From: Scylla paramamosain
Lineage: Eukaryota > Arthropoda > Malacostraca > Decapoda > Portunidae
Reading direction: 5' to 3'
NCBI RefSeq assembly: GCF_035594125.1
Contig: NC_087198.1
Coordinates: 7,246,082 to 7,310,081, forward strand
Length of the DNA: 64,000 bases
The notes beneath the pieces are model-generated. The model made no database searches, had not been told where the DNA came from, and saw only the letters and a program-made list of their open reading frames with translations. The position numbers and the translations under genes are program-made. Each line of letters begins with the position of its first letter. Position 1 is the stretch's first letter. Below are positions 30,585 to 41,710 of this stretch, in pieces.

Positions 30585-33056
30585 GATTTTAAAATTTTTG
30601 GAGTGAAGGGTGTGTGTGTTATTAGGTGCTTGTAGTTTTGTGTGGAGGAAGAGAGTTGTCTTTAGAGGGCAGGCTGTGACTACCCCCTTGTGTTGTGAGA
30701 CACAAAGGGAAACGTTCAGTGAAGTCACAGCTGGGTTTAATGATAAGTTCACAGCACCCCCTGAACAGTGCTTTAGACCTCACTGGGAGTAATTATCGTT
30801 TCGGCAGGTGTCTAGGTGATGCTAGGTGTGGCTGTTTGAGGAAAGTTTTTTTTTTAGTTGTGGTTAGCAAAGGTTAGATGAGATTATGTGAGGTTACATA
30901 ATCTTTTTTGTTTTGGTGAGATTAGGTGTCAATATATAAGGATAGTTGAGGTGAGGTGGAGGTTAAATTAGGTTAGGTGAGGTTAGCTGAGTTTAGTTGA
31001 TTTTAGGTGAGGTTAGGTGATGTTAGGTATGTTAAAGTGAGGTTAGGTGACGTTAAGTATGGTCAGGTGTTGATAGGTCAAGTTATATAATGTTAGGTAA
31101 AGTTAGGTGAGGGAAAGTAAGGTTTTGTGAGGCTATGTCATGTTAAATGTCGTTAAATGGGATTAGGTGTAGATAGGCGAGGTTAGACGAGGTTATCTGA
31201 AGTTAGGCGATGTTATGGTAGGTAAGGTATTTTTAGGGGACGTTAAGTGAGGTCAGGTGTGGTTATTTGTGATTAGATGAGGTTAGATGAGTTTAGGTGT
31301 CATTAGGTGAAGTTAAGGACTTAGGTGATGTCAGGTTAAGTTAAGTGAGGTTAGTATATTTTATATGAGGTTAAATGTGGTTACATGACAATAGTCGAGG
31401 TTATTTGTGTCTAGTTGATGTTAGGTGTGCTTAGGTTGAAATTGGGTGATGTTAAGTGAGGTTAGAAGAGGTTAGGTGAGGTTAGGTTTGGTTAGCTATG
31501 TATAAGAGAGGTTATGTCGGGTTATAGGAGGTTAGGTGTGGTTAGGTGTGGTTAGTTGATGTTAGGTGTGGTTTGGAGTAGTTAGCTGAGGTTAGGTGAG
31601 GTTACACGTGGTTAGGAGATGTTGGGTGAGGTTAGGTGATGTTAGGTGAGCTTAGGAGTTCTTATGTTGGGTTAAGTGAGGTTAGTTGTGTTTAGGTGAG
31701 GTTAGGTGAGGTTCAGTGTGGTTAGGTAAGTTTATGTGACATTATGTATGTTTAGTTGGTGATAGGTAAAGTTAGGTGAGGTTCAGTGTGGTTAGGTGAG
31801 GTTAGGTGACCTTATGTATGGTTAGTTGATGATGGGTGAGGTTAGGTGTTGTTAGATAAGGTTAGGTGAGTAAGTTAGTTAAGTAAGGTTAAGTAAAGGT
31901 TGAATGAGGATAGCTGTGGTGAGGTAAGTTTTGGTGGTGTTGGGTATAGTTAGGTGAGGTTTTCTGGGGTTTAAGTGAGGTTAGGTATGGTTATGGTAGG
32001 TTACATTAGTTTAGGTGAGGTTATGTGAAGTTAGGTGAGGTTAGGTATGGTTAGGTAAGGTTAGTTGAGGTTATGTGAGGTTAGATGTGATTAAATGAAG
32101 TTAGTTATGGATATGTGAGGTTAGGAGAAGGTATGTGAGGTTAGGTGAGGTTGTGTGAGGTTAGGTGTGATCAGGTGAGGATATGTTAGATTAGGTAAGG
32201 TTAGGTGATGTTCCATGTCCTTAGGTGAGGTTAAGTGAGATTATGAGTGGTTAGTTGTGGATTGTTGAAGTTAGATGAGGTTAGGTATGGTTAGGTCAAG
32301 TTAAGTGAGGTTAAGTAAGGGAAGGTGAGGTTAAGTGAGGTTAGATGATATTACCTGATGTTAGGATAGGTAAGGTGAGGGTATGTCATGTTATGTCAGG
32401 TTACTTAGGTTAGAAGAGGTTAGGTGAGGTTAAGTGTAGTTTTCGTGATATTAGATGATGTTAGGTGTGGTTAGTAAGGTTAGGTAAAGTTAGGTGAATT
32501 AGGTGATGTTACATGAGGTTAGGAGAGGGTAAGAAAGGTTAGGTTAGGTTAGGTGTTGTTAAGTGATGTTAGAGTTATGTGAATTTAGGTGAAGTTAGGT
32601 GAAATAAGATGTGCTTAAGTGAGATTTGGTGAGGTTAGGAGAGGCTAGGTAAGGTTAGGTGAGATTAGATGTGGTTAAGAGAGGTTAGGTGAGGTTAGGT
32701 GAGGTTAAGTGTATTTAGGTGTTGTTAGTTGAGAATATGTGTGTTTAGTTAAGATTAGGTGAGGTTACATGTAGTTAGGTGAAGATAGGTGAAGTTAAAA
32801 GATATAAGGGAAAGTTAGGAGAGGTTATGTGAGGTCAGATGTGGTTAGGAGAGTTTAGGTGAAGTTAGGTAAGTTTAGTTGAGGTTAGGTGAGATTAAGT
32901 GTGATTAATTGAAGTTAGGTGAGGTTAGGTGTGGTTAGGTGTTGTTAACTGAGATTAGGTGAGGTTAGGTAAAGTTAAATGAGGCTAGGAGAGGTTAGGT
33001 GTGGTTATCTGTGATTAAATGTGGTTAAGTTTGGTTATGTGAGAATTGTTGTGAGA

Positions 33057-33949
33057 GAGGAGGTAAACATTTCACGCAGGGAAGCCATAGAACGCTTGAC
33101 TTCTGATCTTTCTAAAATTTCTGAATGGGGCAGAGCAATCTTGGTATTGTTCAATGCCTCAAAAACTCAATTCCTCCATCCATCAACTCGACACAACCTT
33201 CCAGACAACTATCTCCTCTTCTTCAATGACACTCAACTGTCCCCGTCTTCTACACTGAACATCCGCGGTCTGTCCTTTACTTATAATCTGAACTGGAAAC
33301 TTCACATCTCATCTCTAACTAAAACAGCTTCTATGAAGTTAGGCATTCTGAGACGTCTCCGCCAGTTTTTCTCACCTCCCCCAGCGGCTAACTCTGTACA
33401 AGGGTCTTATCCGTCCATGTATTGAGTATGCTTCACATGTCTGGGGGGGTTACACTCATACTGCTCTTCTAGACAGGCTGGAATCAAAAGTTTTTTGTCT
33501 CATCGACTCCTCTCCTCTAACTGACTGTCTTCAGCCTCTCTCTCACCGCCACAATGTTGCATATCTAGTTGTCTTCTACCGCTATTTTCATGCTAACTGC
33601 TCTTCTGATCACGCTAACTGCATGCCTCCCCTTCTCCCGCGGCCACGCTGCACAAGACTTTCTTCTTTCTCTCACCCCTATTCTGTCCACCTCTCTAACG
33701 TAAGAGTTAACCAGTATTCTCAATCATTCATCCCTTTCCCTGGTAAACTCTGGAACTCCTTGCCTGCTTCTGTATTTCCACCTTCCTATGACTTGAATTC
33801 CTTCAAGAGGGAGGTTTCAAGACACTTTTTCATCAATTTTTGACTACTGCTTTGACCCTTTTATGGGACTGTCATTTCAGTGGGCATTTTTTTTATTGAT
33901 TTTTGTTGCCCTTGGCCAGTGTCCTTCCTACATAAAAAAAAAAAAAAAA
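33057..33949 (+). mobile_element. APE-type non-LTR retrotransposon, copy 3 (5'-truncated)
   Basis: About 890 bp covering only the C-terminal coding part and the 3' UTR, ending in a run of 16 A after 'CTTCCTACAT'. Frames at about 33050-33425 ('[15 protein letters not shown]' to '[11 protein letters not shown]') and 33622-33843 show the C-terminal region with frame breaks. Opposite orientation to copies 1 and 2. Classic 5' truncation of target-primed reverse transcription. Confidence 0.92.
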
Positions 33950-34390
33950 TGTGGAATTAACTAATGTTATGTGACTTAGGTGAGGTTAGTGGAGGTTAGG
34001 TGTTCTTAGGAGAGGTTAAGTAAGGTTAGGAGACGTTTGGTAAGGTTATATGAGGTTATGTGTGGTTAAGTGTGGTTAGGAGAGGCTAGGTGAAGTTTGA
34101 GAATGTTATTTATGGTTAGTTATTGTTAGTTGATGTTGGGTAATGTTAGGTGTGATTAGGTGTTGTTAAGAGAGGTTAGGTGAGATTAGGTGTGAAGTTA
34201 GCTGAGGTTAAGGGATGGTAGGTAATGGTAATTGAAGTTGGGTTAGGTTACGTGTCGTGAGGTTAAAAAATATTATCTGAGGTTAGGAGACGTTAGGAGA
34301 GGTTAGGTTAGGCTAATTGAGGTTAGGTGTGGATTGGTGTTTTTTAGGTAAGGTTAGGGTATGTTCAGTAGGTTTGGTTATGTGAGGTTA

Positions 34391-34840
34391 GGTTACTGGT
34401 GCCTCACCTGACTCAAGTGGTTTCCAAAAGACAGAAATGAATGGCTCACTTATAACCTCTTTGCATTTCTTAAGTACTCTAGAACACATTTCACCTGGTT
34501 CTGGTGTATTGAACTTTTTTTTTTATCCAATCTATCTCCTGTTCCACTATCTCTTTAGTTAAGGTAATATATGTCAGCTTCTTATTCTCATCTGCTCTAA
34601 ATATCTGTTCACTATTTGGCATATCCTGTATGTTTTCCTGGTTAAAGACAGTTAAGAAATACTCATTCCAAATTTTACTAATCTCCCCCTCAGAACTAAC
34701 CACCTGCCTTTAATGGACTTATAGTATCCTTATTCATCGTCCTGTATACCTGATAAAATCTCTTGGAGTCTGTTTCCGCCAGGAGGCTATCTTTAATTCA
34801 TATTTGCCCTTAGCTTTCCTCATTAACCTCTTGACTGTTT
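34391..34840 (-). mobile_element. Internal fragment of a CR1-like LINE
   Basis: On the - strand, 34491-34703 encodes 'EISKIWNEYFLTVFNQEN', typical of the linker between endonuclease and RT in CR1-like ORF2. Part of it (near 34400-34450) matches the corresponding site of the LINE at 38100-38150 ('CACC.GACTC.AGTG.TTTCC'). Both ends are cut; no tail is present. Confidence 0.75.
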
Positions 34841-35138
34841 TACGTTAGGTTAGGTTACGTGAGGTATGGTGAGGTTAAGTATGGATAGGTGTGGTTAGGT
34901 TTGGGTAGAAGTTACGTGAGGTTAGGTTGGGTTATGTTTGGTTAGGTGAGGTTTGTTGTGGAGGTTAGGTGAGGTGAGTCTATGTGTAGTTAGGAGACAT
35001 TAGGTGAGGTTGGATGAGGTTAGGTTTGGTTAGGTGTGATTAGGCGATGTTAGGAGAATTATGTGTGTTTAGGTGAGGTTAAGTGAGGTCAGGTGTAATT
35101 ATGTGAGGTTACATGAGGTTTTGTTATGTTATGAGAGG

Positions 35139-35942
35139 TGTAATATGATTCTCATCATATTAGAATTATAATGTCATTGTTGGCACCTTTGAATGTGGAG
35201 CGGGCAGCGTGTGTCGCTGTCATTGGTTGGAAAGAGGTGTAGATACGGGTTGTATTCCAGTTACTGTATAATTGTTATTGGCATATATGACAAGAATTGT
35301 AATTATTATTGAGATACATATATTGTTTTCTTACTTATTAACAAGTTTGGTATTGGTTAGTAATGTGTATTTGTTTGTCAAGAGGAAGTTTTCTTTTAGG
35401 GTCTGTGTATGTAACACGGATATTATTATACCGCACTCAGGTTGTAGGGGGAAGGTAGACAGAGGTACAGTTGGTGCCTGTCAGGGGTGAGTGGCGGTTG
35501 TTTGACTGAGGTGAGTTTTGTGATAACATTATTTCTCTGATTTGTTTGACTTATGTTATGCCGCTGATTGTGCATATTGGTTGGTGTTATATTGAATGCG
35601 GTGCTGATAGGAGGATTTGATTAAGTGTAACTTTGCAGCATAGTTGGGGTAATGCTGTAATCAGACATATGGTGAAGTCTGCCTTGGCTGATTATGGGCG
35701 GTCATTTTGTGAGTACTATTTTATATGTATCGTGTGTCATTGCAATAGTGAATAATAGAATGGGATATGTGTTCATCTTATGTTATTCTTCTGTTTACTG
35801 GGTGAAGTTACAAGATATTGAAGGGAGTTACATGATATTGAGGTATGCTGTGTTTATGTTGACATTAAATTTGCAGGCTGAATCAATCAATAAATCAAGA
35901 TACAGCAAGTCAGCCCAATCATAGTCATTATCCTACACTACA
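35139..35942. mobile_element. Probable solo LTR (804 bp) with 5-bp target duplication
   Basis: An island of non-array DNA that starts TGTAATATGATT, ends CCTACACTACA, and is flanked by AGAGG on both sides (35134-35138 and 35943-35947). Removing it with one AGAGG restores continuous array sequence. TG...CA ends plus a 5-bp duplication are the marks of an LTR retrotransposon, and absence of any coding sequence suggests a solo LTR. A TGGTGCCTGTCAGG string inside (about 35473) resembles a primer-binding site, so a short non-autonomous element is possible. Confidence 0.65.
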
Positions 35943-36297
35943 AGAGGTTAGGTGAAGTTCGTGAGGTTATGTAAGGTTAATAGCGTTAGGTGAATTTACT
36001 TTAGGTTATGTAGATTAGGTGATTGTTAGAGGTTAGTTAGGTTGTTGTTGGAAGAAGTTTTGAAAAGCTAGGTGACATTAGGTGAGGTTCGGTGATGTTA
36101 TGTGAGGTTAGGTATTGTTAGGTGAGATTAGGTGAGGTTGGGTGAGGTTAGGTGTGGTTAGGTGAGGTTATGTAAGATTATTGTGGTTAGTTGAAGATAG
36201 TTGAAGTTAGTTGAGGTTAGGTTAGGTTAAGTGAGGTTAGATAAGGTTAAGTAATGTTAGGTGACATTTGTTGAAGTTAGGGGAGGTTAGGTGAGGT

Positions 36298-36664
36298 TCA
36301 GAGTGCAGACATTCCTCCTCCAGTCACTTGCACCAGTCCATCCATGTACTTCTGTCTTGGTCTTCCTTGTGGTCTCTTGCCTTCTATTTTACCAGTTAGA
36401 GATAGATGTTCCAGTCCCTCTCTTCTCATAACATGGCCCAGGAAGTGCATCTGTCTACTCCTAACCGTACTCATCAACTCTCTTCCAACACCCACCCCTT
36501 GCAGCACTTCTTCATTTGTTCTTTCTGTCCAAGATATCTTAAGCATCCTCCTCCAGAACCACATCTCAGCTGCTTGCAGTCTTTTGTTCATCTGCCTTTC
36601 TCATTGTCCAGGACTCACAGCCATACAACAAAACCGACCATATAAAACATTTCACAAACCTTTT
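36298..36664 (-). mobile_element. RTE-like LINE fragment, C-terminal part
   Basis: On the - strand, 36298-36591 encodes 'RLQAAEMWFWRRMLKISWTE' to 'HFLGHVMRREGLE' and 'GKRPQGRPRQKYMD', the familiar C-terminal region of RTE-type ORFs. A preceding piece in another frame reads 'LLYGCESWTMRK'. Frameshifted and truncated on both sides; it marks the right end of the TTAGG-like array. Confidence 0.85.
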
Positions 36665-36690
36665 ACTTAAGAACATAAGAACATAAGAAA

Positions 36691-37098
36691 TAAGGGAAGC
36701 TGCAAGAAGCGACCAGGCTTACACGTGGCAGTCCCTGTATGGAACACACCTACCTGTTTCCATCTGTTATCCCCATCCATAAACTTGTCTAATATTCTCT
36801 TAAAGCTCTCTAGTGTCCTAGCACTAACTACATGATTACTGAGTCCGTTCCACTCATCTACCACTCTATTTGCGAACCAATTTTTTCCTATCTCCTTCCT
36901 AAACCTAATTTTTTTAAGCTTGAACCCGTTATTTTTTGTTCTACCCTGGTTGCTGATCCTAAGAATTTTGCTTACATCTCCCTTGTTATAACCCTTATAC
37001 CACTTAAAGACTTCTATCAGGTCCCCTCTTAACCTACGTCTCTCTAGAGAATGTAAATTTAATAGCTTCAACCTCGCCTCGCAAGGAATACTCCTCAT
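36691..37098 (-). pseudogene. CR1-like LINE C-terminal domain fragment
   Basis: Encodes 'RLKLLNLHSLERRRLRGDLIEVFKWYKG' and 'FRKEIGKNWFANRVVDEWNGL' up to 'FKRILDKFMDG', the conserved C-terminal tail of CR1-clade ORF2, ahead of the octamer tail. Separated from the RT frame by about 220 bp of frame-broken sequence. Confidence 0.85.
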
Positions 37099-37318
37099 CT
37101 CCTGTATCCTTTAAGTCATTCTCCTCTGTACTGATTCTAATAGACCTATATCTTTCCTGTAATGTGGGGACCAGAACTGCACAGCGTAGTCTAGATGAGG
37201 TCTGACCAGTGCCAAGTATAACTTTAATATTACTTCTACTTTTAACACTCCTAAAAATGAATCCTAGTTCTCTATTTGTCTTGTTTCTGGCTTCTATGCA
37301 TTGTTTTCCTAGACGGAG

Positions 37319-38092
37319 TTAAGAGCTAACTATAACTCCTAAATCTTTCTCGTACCCTGTACCTACCAGAGTTTGGTTGTTTAATGTGTACCTATTGTGT
37401 GGGTTTCCTCTACCTACGCTAAACACTTTGCATTTATTGATATTAAATTGCATTTGCCATCTATCCGTCCATTCATTCATTCTATCTAAGTCTGCCTGCA
37501 AGGCGATGGCATCCGATTCTGACCTAATTAATCTACTTATCTTTGTGTCATCCGCAAATTTACTAACATCACTACTAATTCCACTATCCAAGTCATTGAT
37601 ATATATTTGAAATAACAATGGCCCTAATACTGATCCCTGTGGCACCCCACTAATTACATGACCCCACTCGGATTTCGAGCCGTTTATTACCACTTTCTGT
37701 CGCCTGTCGCTAAACCATGACCCTATCCAGCCTAACACCTTCCCATCTATCCCGTGTGCCCTAACCTTTCTCAAGAGCCTTTGATGGGGTACCTTGTCGA
37801 ATGCTTTACTAAAGTCCAGATATAAGATATCATAGCTATCACCATTATCTACTGCCTCGTACACCTTACTGTAAAAACTTAACAAGTTTGTCAGGTAAGA
37901 CTTCCCCTTCGTGAAGCCATGCTGTGACTGATTTATCAAGTTATGTTTGTTTGAATGTTTCCTAATGTTCCTCGCTATTATTGACTGTAACATTTTACCT
38001 ACAACTGAAGTTAAGCTGACAGGTCTATAATTAGACGCTAAAGTTTTATCTCCTTTCTTAAAGATGGGTACTACATTAGCCTGCCTCCACAT
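37319..38092 (-). pseudogene. CR1-like reverse transcriptase (257 codons open)
   Basis: RT motifs in order: 'VPIFKKGDK', 'NYRPVSLTSV', motif A 'LYLDFSKAFDKVPH', motif B 'SGVPQGSVLGPLLF' and motif C 'FADDTK'. The frame ends in 'KDLGVIVSS', after which a frame change leads into the C-terminal region at 36667-37098 ('LERRRLRGDLIEVFKWYKG'). Confidence 0.9.
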
Positions 38093-38173
38093 TACTGCTA
38101 TCTCACCCGACTCCAGTGATTTCCTAAAGACAGAAACTAACGGGTCACTAATATTGTTACCTTACGTCTCCTC

Positions 38174-39588
38174 ATGGACTTTGCCAGAAGAAGAAAGAAA
38201 AAAAATTGTTACTTTTTTTTCGATTTTAGGAAAGCGTATGATTTAGTGCCAAGACATATATTAATAAGAATTCTAGTGCGCCTTGGGTGTGGAATGGTGA
38301 TGCTGAGTGTCGTCTGTGCCATGTACAGTATGACAGAGAGTATCATTGGCACCGCTATGTTCGTGGCCACAATCGAGGTCCGCCAGGGCTCTCCCACATC
38401 CTGTCTGTTATTTATTATATATGTAAATGATCTTATTAAGCTTATTAAGGATAACTGTAATGATGATGGCTTCTTGAAATGGTTACACATAATTATTGTA
38501 ATGGATGACACTGTTTTATTGTCAACTACCAGAGAAAGAATGATTCAAAAACTGTCTCTTATGAATAAGTTTTGTGATGATTACGGAATGGAAGTCAATG
38601 AGGCAAAAACAATTTTTTTTGTGATAAATGGCACGATCGAGGACAAAGAAATCGTACGCATAGGTGACCTGAAGGTGGAGCCGTGCAGCCAGTACATGTA
38701 CTGGCTGCACCCTTCACTGCTGATGGGTCCGTGTCGTCGTCAGTGAAGGCCCACGCCACTGCTAAAATGGCTCATGTCACGAAATTTATATCGTTCCTAA
38801 AGAAAAATAATGATATTCCATTCCATGTCAAAAAACGAGTGTTTGAAGCCTGTGTAATGTCAGCTATACTGTATGGGTGTGAGTCCTGGCTGAACGCTGA
38901 CTTGAGACCGGTGATGAAATTATATAATTGGGCATTAAAATATTTATTGGGAGTACGATTATCTACATGAAATGATGTATGTTATACCGAGTCTGGTTGT
39001 CCCCCATTGCCCGCTTTAGTAAAGAGTAGACAGAGAAACTTCTTTGGTAAGATGTGGAACGAGAGGTCGTCAATGGATGATGATCCCTTGGTTCTCTCTG
39101 TAAAAACTGTTATGGAAAGTCAATATAGGATACGTAATTACGTCAGTGATTTGTTGTATGCCAACACTGACGACATATGTGAGGGAGTTAATGAGCTGAG
39201 AGCAAATCTCCTTAATTCAACCTTTTCCAGACGAATTGTATATAAAGATATAAACCCTAGTTTGTCAGTTCACTCTGTGTATAGTACGAAATGTAACGTC
39301 AGTGAGCACCATCGTGTTGCCTTCACTCGGTTCCGGGTGTCGGCACATTCGCTGGCAATTGAAGTTGGAAGGTGAAACAGAAATGGTAAAGGAAGATTGC
39401 CAGTAGAGGACAGGACATGTGTGTGTGGTCAGATACAAACAGAGGTACATGTGGTTCAATATTGTACATTAACACAACAATTAAGAGACACCTACAATTT
39501 TTCCGCTGTTGCTGAGGTGTTCTCAGATAAGTATAGTGATGCTCTGATATGTGAGATAATTTATAAGATCTTGATAGTATATCAATAG
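38174..39588 (+). pseudogene. RT and C-terminal domain of the 38-40 kb LINE, in three or more frames
   Basis: 38174-38746 holds RT motif A ('FFDFRKAYDLVPRHIL'), motif B ('VRQGSPTSCLLFIIYVNDL') and motif C as 'VMDDTVLLS'. After a frame break at a 28-bp palindrome the protein continues at about 38700-38970 ('DGSVSSSVK' to 'LYGCESWLNADL'), then 39007-39375, and ends at 39397-39588 with a zinc knuckle 'CVCGQIQTEVHVVQYC'. No intact ORF remains. Confidence 0.87.
38683..38710. repeat. Perfect 28-bp palindrome inside the LINE RT
   Basis: GTGCAGCCAGTACA followed directly by its reverse complement, no loop. The RT frame breaks exactly here. Confidence 0.97.
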
Positions 39589-40149
39589 CTTTTTTGTGTG
39601 TAAATAATACTTTTTATGTAGTTAATTAGGGGATGTTTAATTGTGATTTAACTAATTTTAATATTTTTTTTCTTGTGTGTATTGATGCGTGTGTAATTAA
39701 GTTTTGGATTACTTTTACTTGAGATTTACCTTTTTAGAATAGTTTTTATTTACAACTTTTTTTTTATATTAGGTTAGTTTGATTAAGTTTTAAGTTAATG
39801 TTTTTGAATGTTATTCCCTTTTATTTTGTTTAGTACGCATGTAAATTGTTACAGTTTATTTGAAGTCTATTTTGAAGATTATTTTTTTTACAGGATATTT
39901 TTTTTTTGCAGTTTTCTCAGTTGAAAAGTAGTGTTTTATTGATTTTTTACGTAAATAATTTAGTTCCTTTTCTTTCTTCTTTCGGTTAACTGCTAGCAGC
40001 GATGCATTACAGCGATGTATTATTATTGAAATATGAAGTTTATGGGCATATATGAGGAATTATTTGTCATTTTTTTATGAACCAGTCGTATGTTATTAAG
40101 TGTAAATTTATAAGGGATGTTGATGGTCAATAAACAATAATAATAATGA

Positions 40150-41710
40150 TATGTGGATACAAGAGCTAGATACAGATTAGGAGATATAGAAACAGACTGG
40201 GTAAAGAGTCAGAGGGGGTGTTAGGCAAGGCTGTTTTTTTATCACTAACCATTTTTAGCTTGTACACAGAAGAGTTAGCACCCAGAATGAGACGAATGAA
40301 TGTGGGGAGTGAGTGTGGGGAATGTTAAGATGTGTGTGCTTTTTTGTCCAGATGATGTAGTGGTTATGACTGAATCGGCAGATGAGCCTCAAAGTTTGTT
40401 TGTTGTTGTAGATGGGTATGGAAGGGACTTTGGTGTGAGATTTAGCAGTGAGAGAAGCAAGGACATGATTGTGAATAAGTTAGAGGATGAGAGAAATTAA
40501 GTTTGGAGACCGACAGGGAATGAGCTGCAACAGACAGATGAATACAAGTAGCTGGGTATGTGGATGAGTCCGAATGGCTGTGTGAAGGTAAATAATGAAA
40601 AGATGAGCATTCTGGACGGGTGGATGGGTCGTCTAGGAAGTGCAGCAAGGACGAGAGTGAGTAAAAATGACGCGCTACGAGAAGTTAGGAAGAGCGTGAC
40701 TGTTCCGAGCATTGTGTATGTTATGGATGTGATTGTGTGGAATGAGAATGTACTGATAAATTTAAAAGTAAGACAGAGTACAGTAGCAAGAATGGCACTG
40801 AATGCACCAAGGTATGCTGCGGTAGAGGCTTTGAGAGGGGAAAATGGGAAGGAGTACTTTTAGAGAGTCATGCAAAAGCAGCCTTGAGGTACAAAGGTAG
40901 ATTAGAGCGAATGGATGATGCCAGACTAGTGAGAAAAGGTGTTTCTGTGGAATGTTAGGAACACCAGGTGGGGGAAAAAGTGTGTTAAGATGTTAGTAAA
41001 GAGTAGCATGGAAACTAGCTGGGCTTTTCAGCGGTTTGAAGGGAGGCATGTAGAGATTGACTGGAGTATGATTGTCAGAAATGAGAAGGCTTAGTATGGG
41101 ATGTAAGAAAGCGGAAAAGTGAGACAGAGTAGTGAAGTATGTGGGATTGAGTGAAATGAAGAGTAAGATGGAACAAAAGAGTACTTAGGAGTGGTATAGA
41201 GAGAAAGAGGCCACAATGTATGAAAAGTGGTAAGAGGGAAGCCTGAGTGGGGATCATCTCTTCCGAGCGAGGGCGCAGTGTATGGTTGTGAACGTAAGGA
41301 GCTACAGATGGTCTGAGTCCCATAGCAACGTGTGCCATGGGAGAGGATGTGACAGTGGAGAAGATAGTGCTGAACTGTGTAAAGTATGCCACAGACAGAT
41401 ATGAGATGATACAAGTGGTGCTGAGGGAAATGGGGCATACCAGAGTGGAGAAGACAAGAAGGGAATGGATGGTGTTGCTGCTGGGACTGTGTGGGAGACA
41501 ATGAAAGGATGATTGAGGCTGTGGAAGAGTTCCTGGAGAACAAGTAACGCTCTAGATATGGAAACCAGTGTTGTGATTGATGCTGCATGACTCTACATGC
41601 CATTTTCTGTTTGTCGTTCATTGTTTTCCCCACAGGAGTGCCGATGTAAAGGACTGGCTTGTGAGAAATCCTGAGCCTCCTGTAAGATCAAGACCAAGAT
41701 CAAGATAGGG
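40150..41710 (+). mobile_element. Heavily decayed LINE (RT C-terminal half)
   Basis: Fragments of one reading on the + strand: 'YTEELA' near 40262, 'CPDDVVVMTESADE' near 40350 (a damaged YADD/FADD box), 'DFGVRFSSERSK' near 40430, 'MWMSPNGCVK' near 40558 and 'MALNAPRYAAVEALRG' near 40795. Scattered traces run to about 41540. Many frameshifts and stops; the oldest-looking LINE here. The right limit is uncertain. Confidence 0.75.

Larger units (their letters stand above)
27373..30813 (-). mobile_element. APE-type non-LTR retrotransposon, copy 2
   Basis: About 3.44 kb, from the 5' end CACCTGCCGAAACG (near 30810) to a poly(A) tail seen as T-run at 27373-27387. It is longer than copy 1 because of a 146-bp internal tandem duplication. 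It lies about 0.74 kb from copy 1 in the same orientation within the TTAGG-like array. Confidence 0.93.
15335..36297 (+). repeat. Degenerate TTAGG-derived array (10-bp unit near GGTTAGGTGA), interrupted by retroelements
   Basis: Roughly 11 kb of array sequence in total, split by the insertions listed separately. The commonest decamer alternates TTAGG with TGAGG; pure TTAGG stretches survive (for example near 16190 and 21163). The G-rich strand is always the + strand, before and after each insertion. (TTAGG)n is the usual arthropod telomere repeat, so this is best read as an interstitial or subtelomeric array that has diverged. No genes are seen in the array itself. Confidence 0.85.
36669..38163 (-). 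mobile_element. CR1-like LINE, 5'-truncated
   Basis: The 3' end on the - strand shows repeats of the octamer ATGTTCTT (on + as AAGAACAT, 36669-36690), the hallmark tail of CR1 elements. The coding part spans RT and C-terminal region. The 5' end stops near 38163, directly against the next LINE, so one probably inserted into or beside the other. Confidence 0.88.
38166..40145 (+). mobile_element. LINE of another clade, 5'-truncated, with C-terminal zinc knuckle
   Basis: About 2 kb on the + strand. Begins abruptly in the RT next to the CR1-like LINE and ends with a short (AAT) tail near 40130 after an AT-rich 3' UTR of about 550 bp. The coding content is described in the pseudogene entry. Confidence 0.85.

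Noticed and set aside
35272..35924. Short hydrophobic frames inside the probable LTR
   Set aside because: No recognisable domain, and they fall within the boundaries of a TG...CA element with a target duplication.
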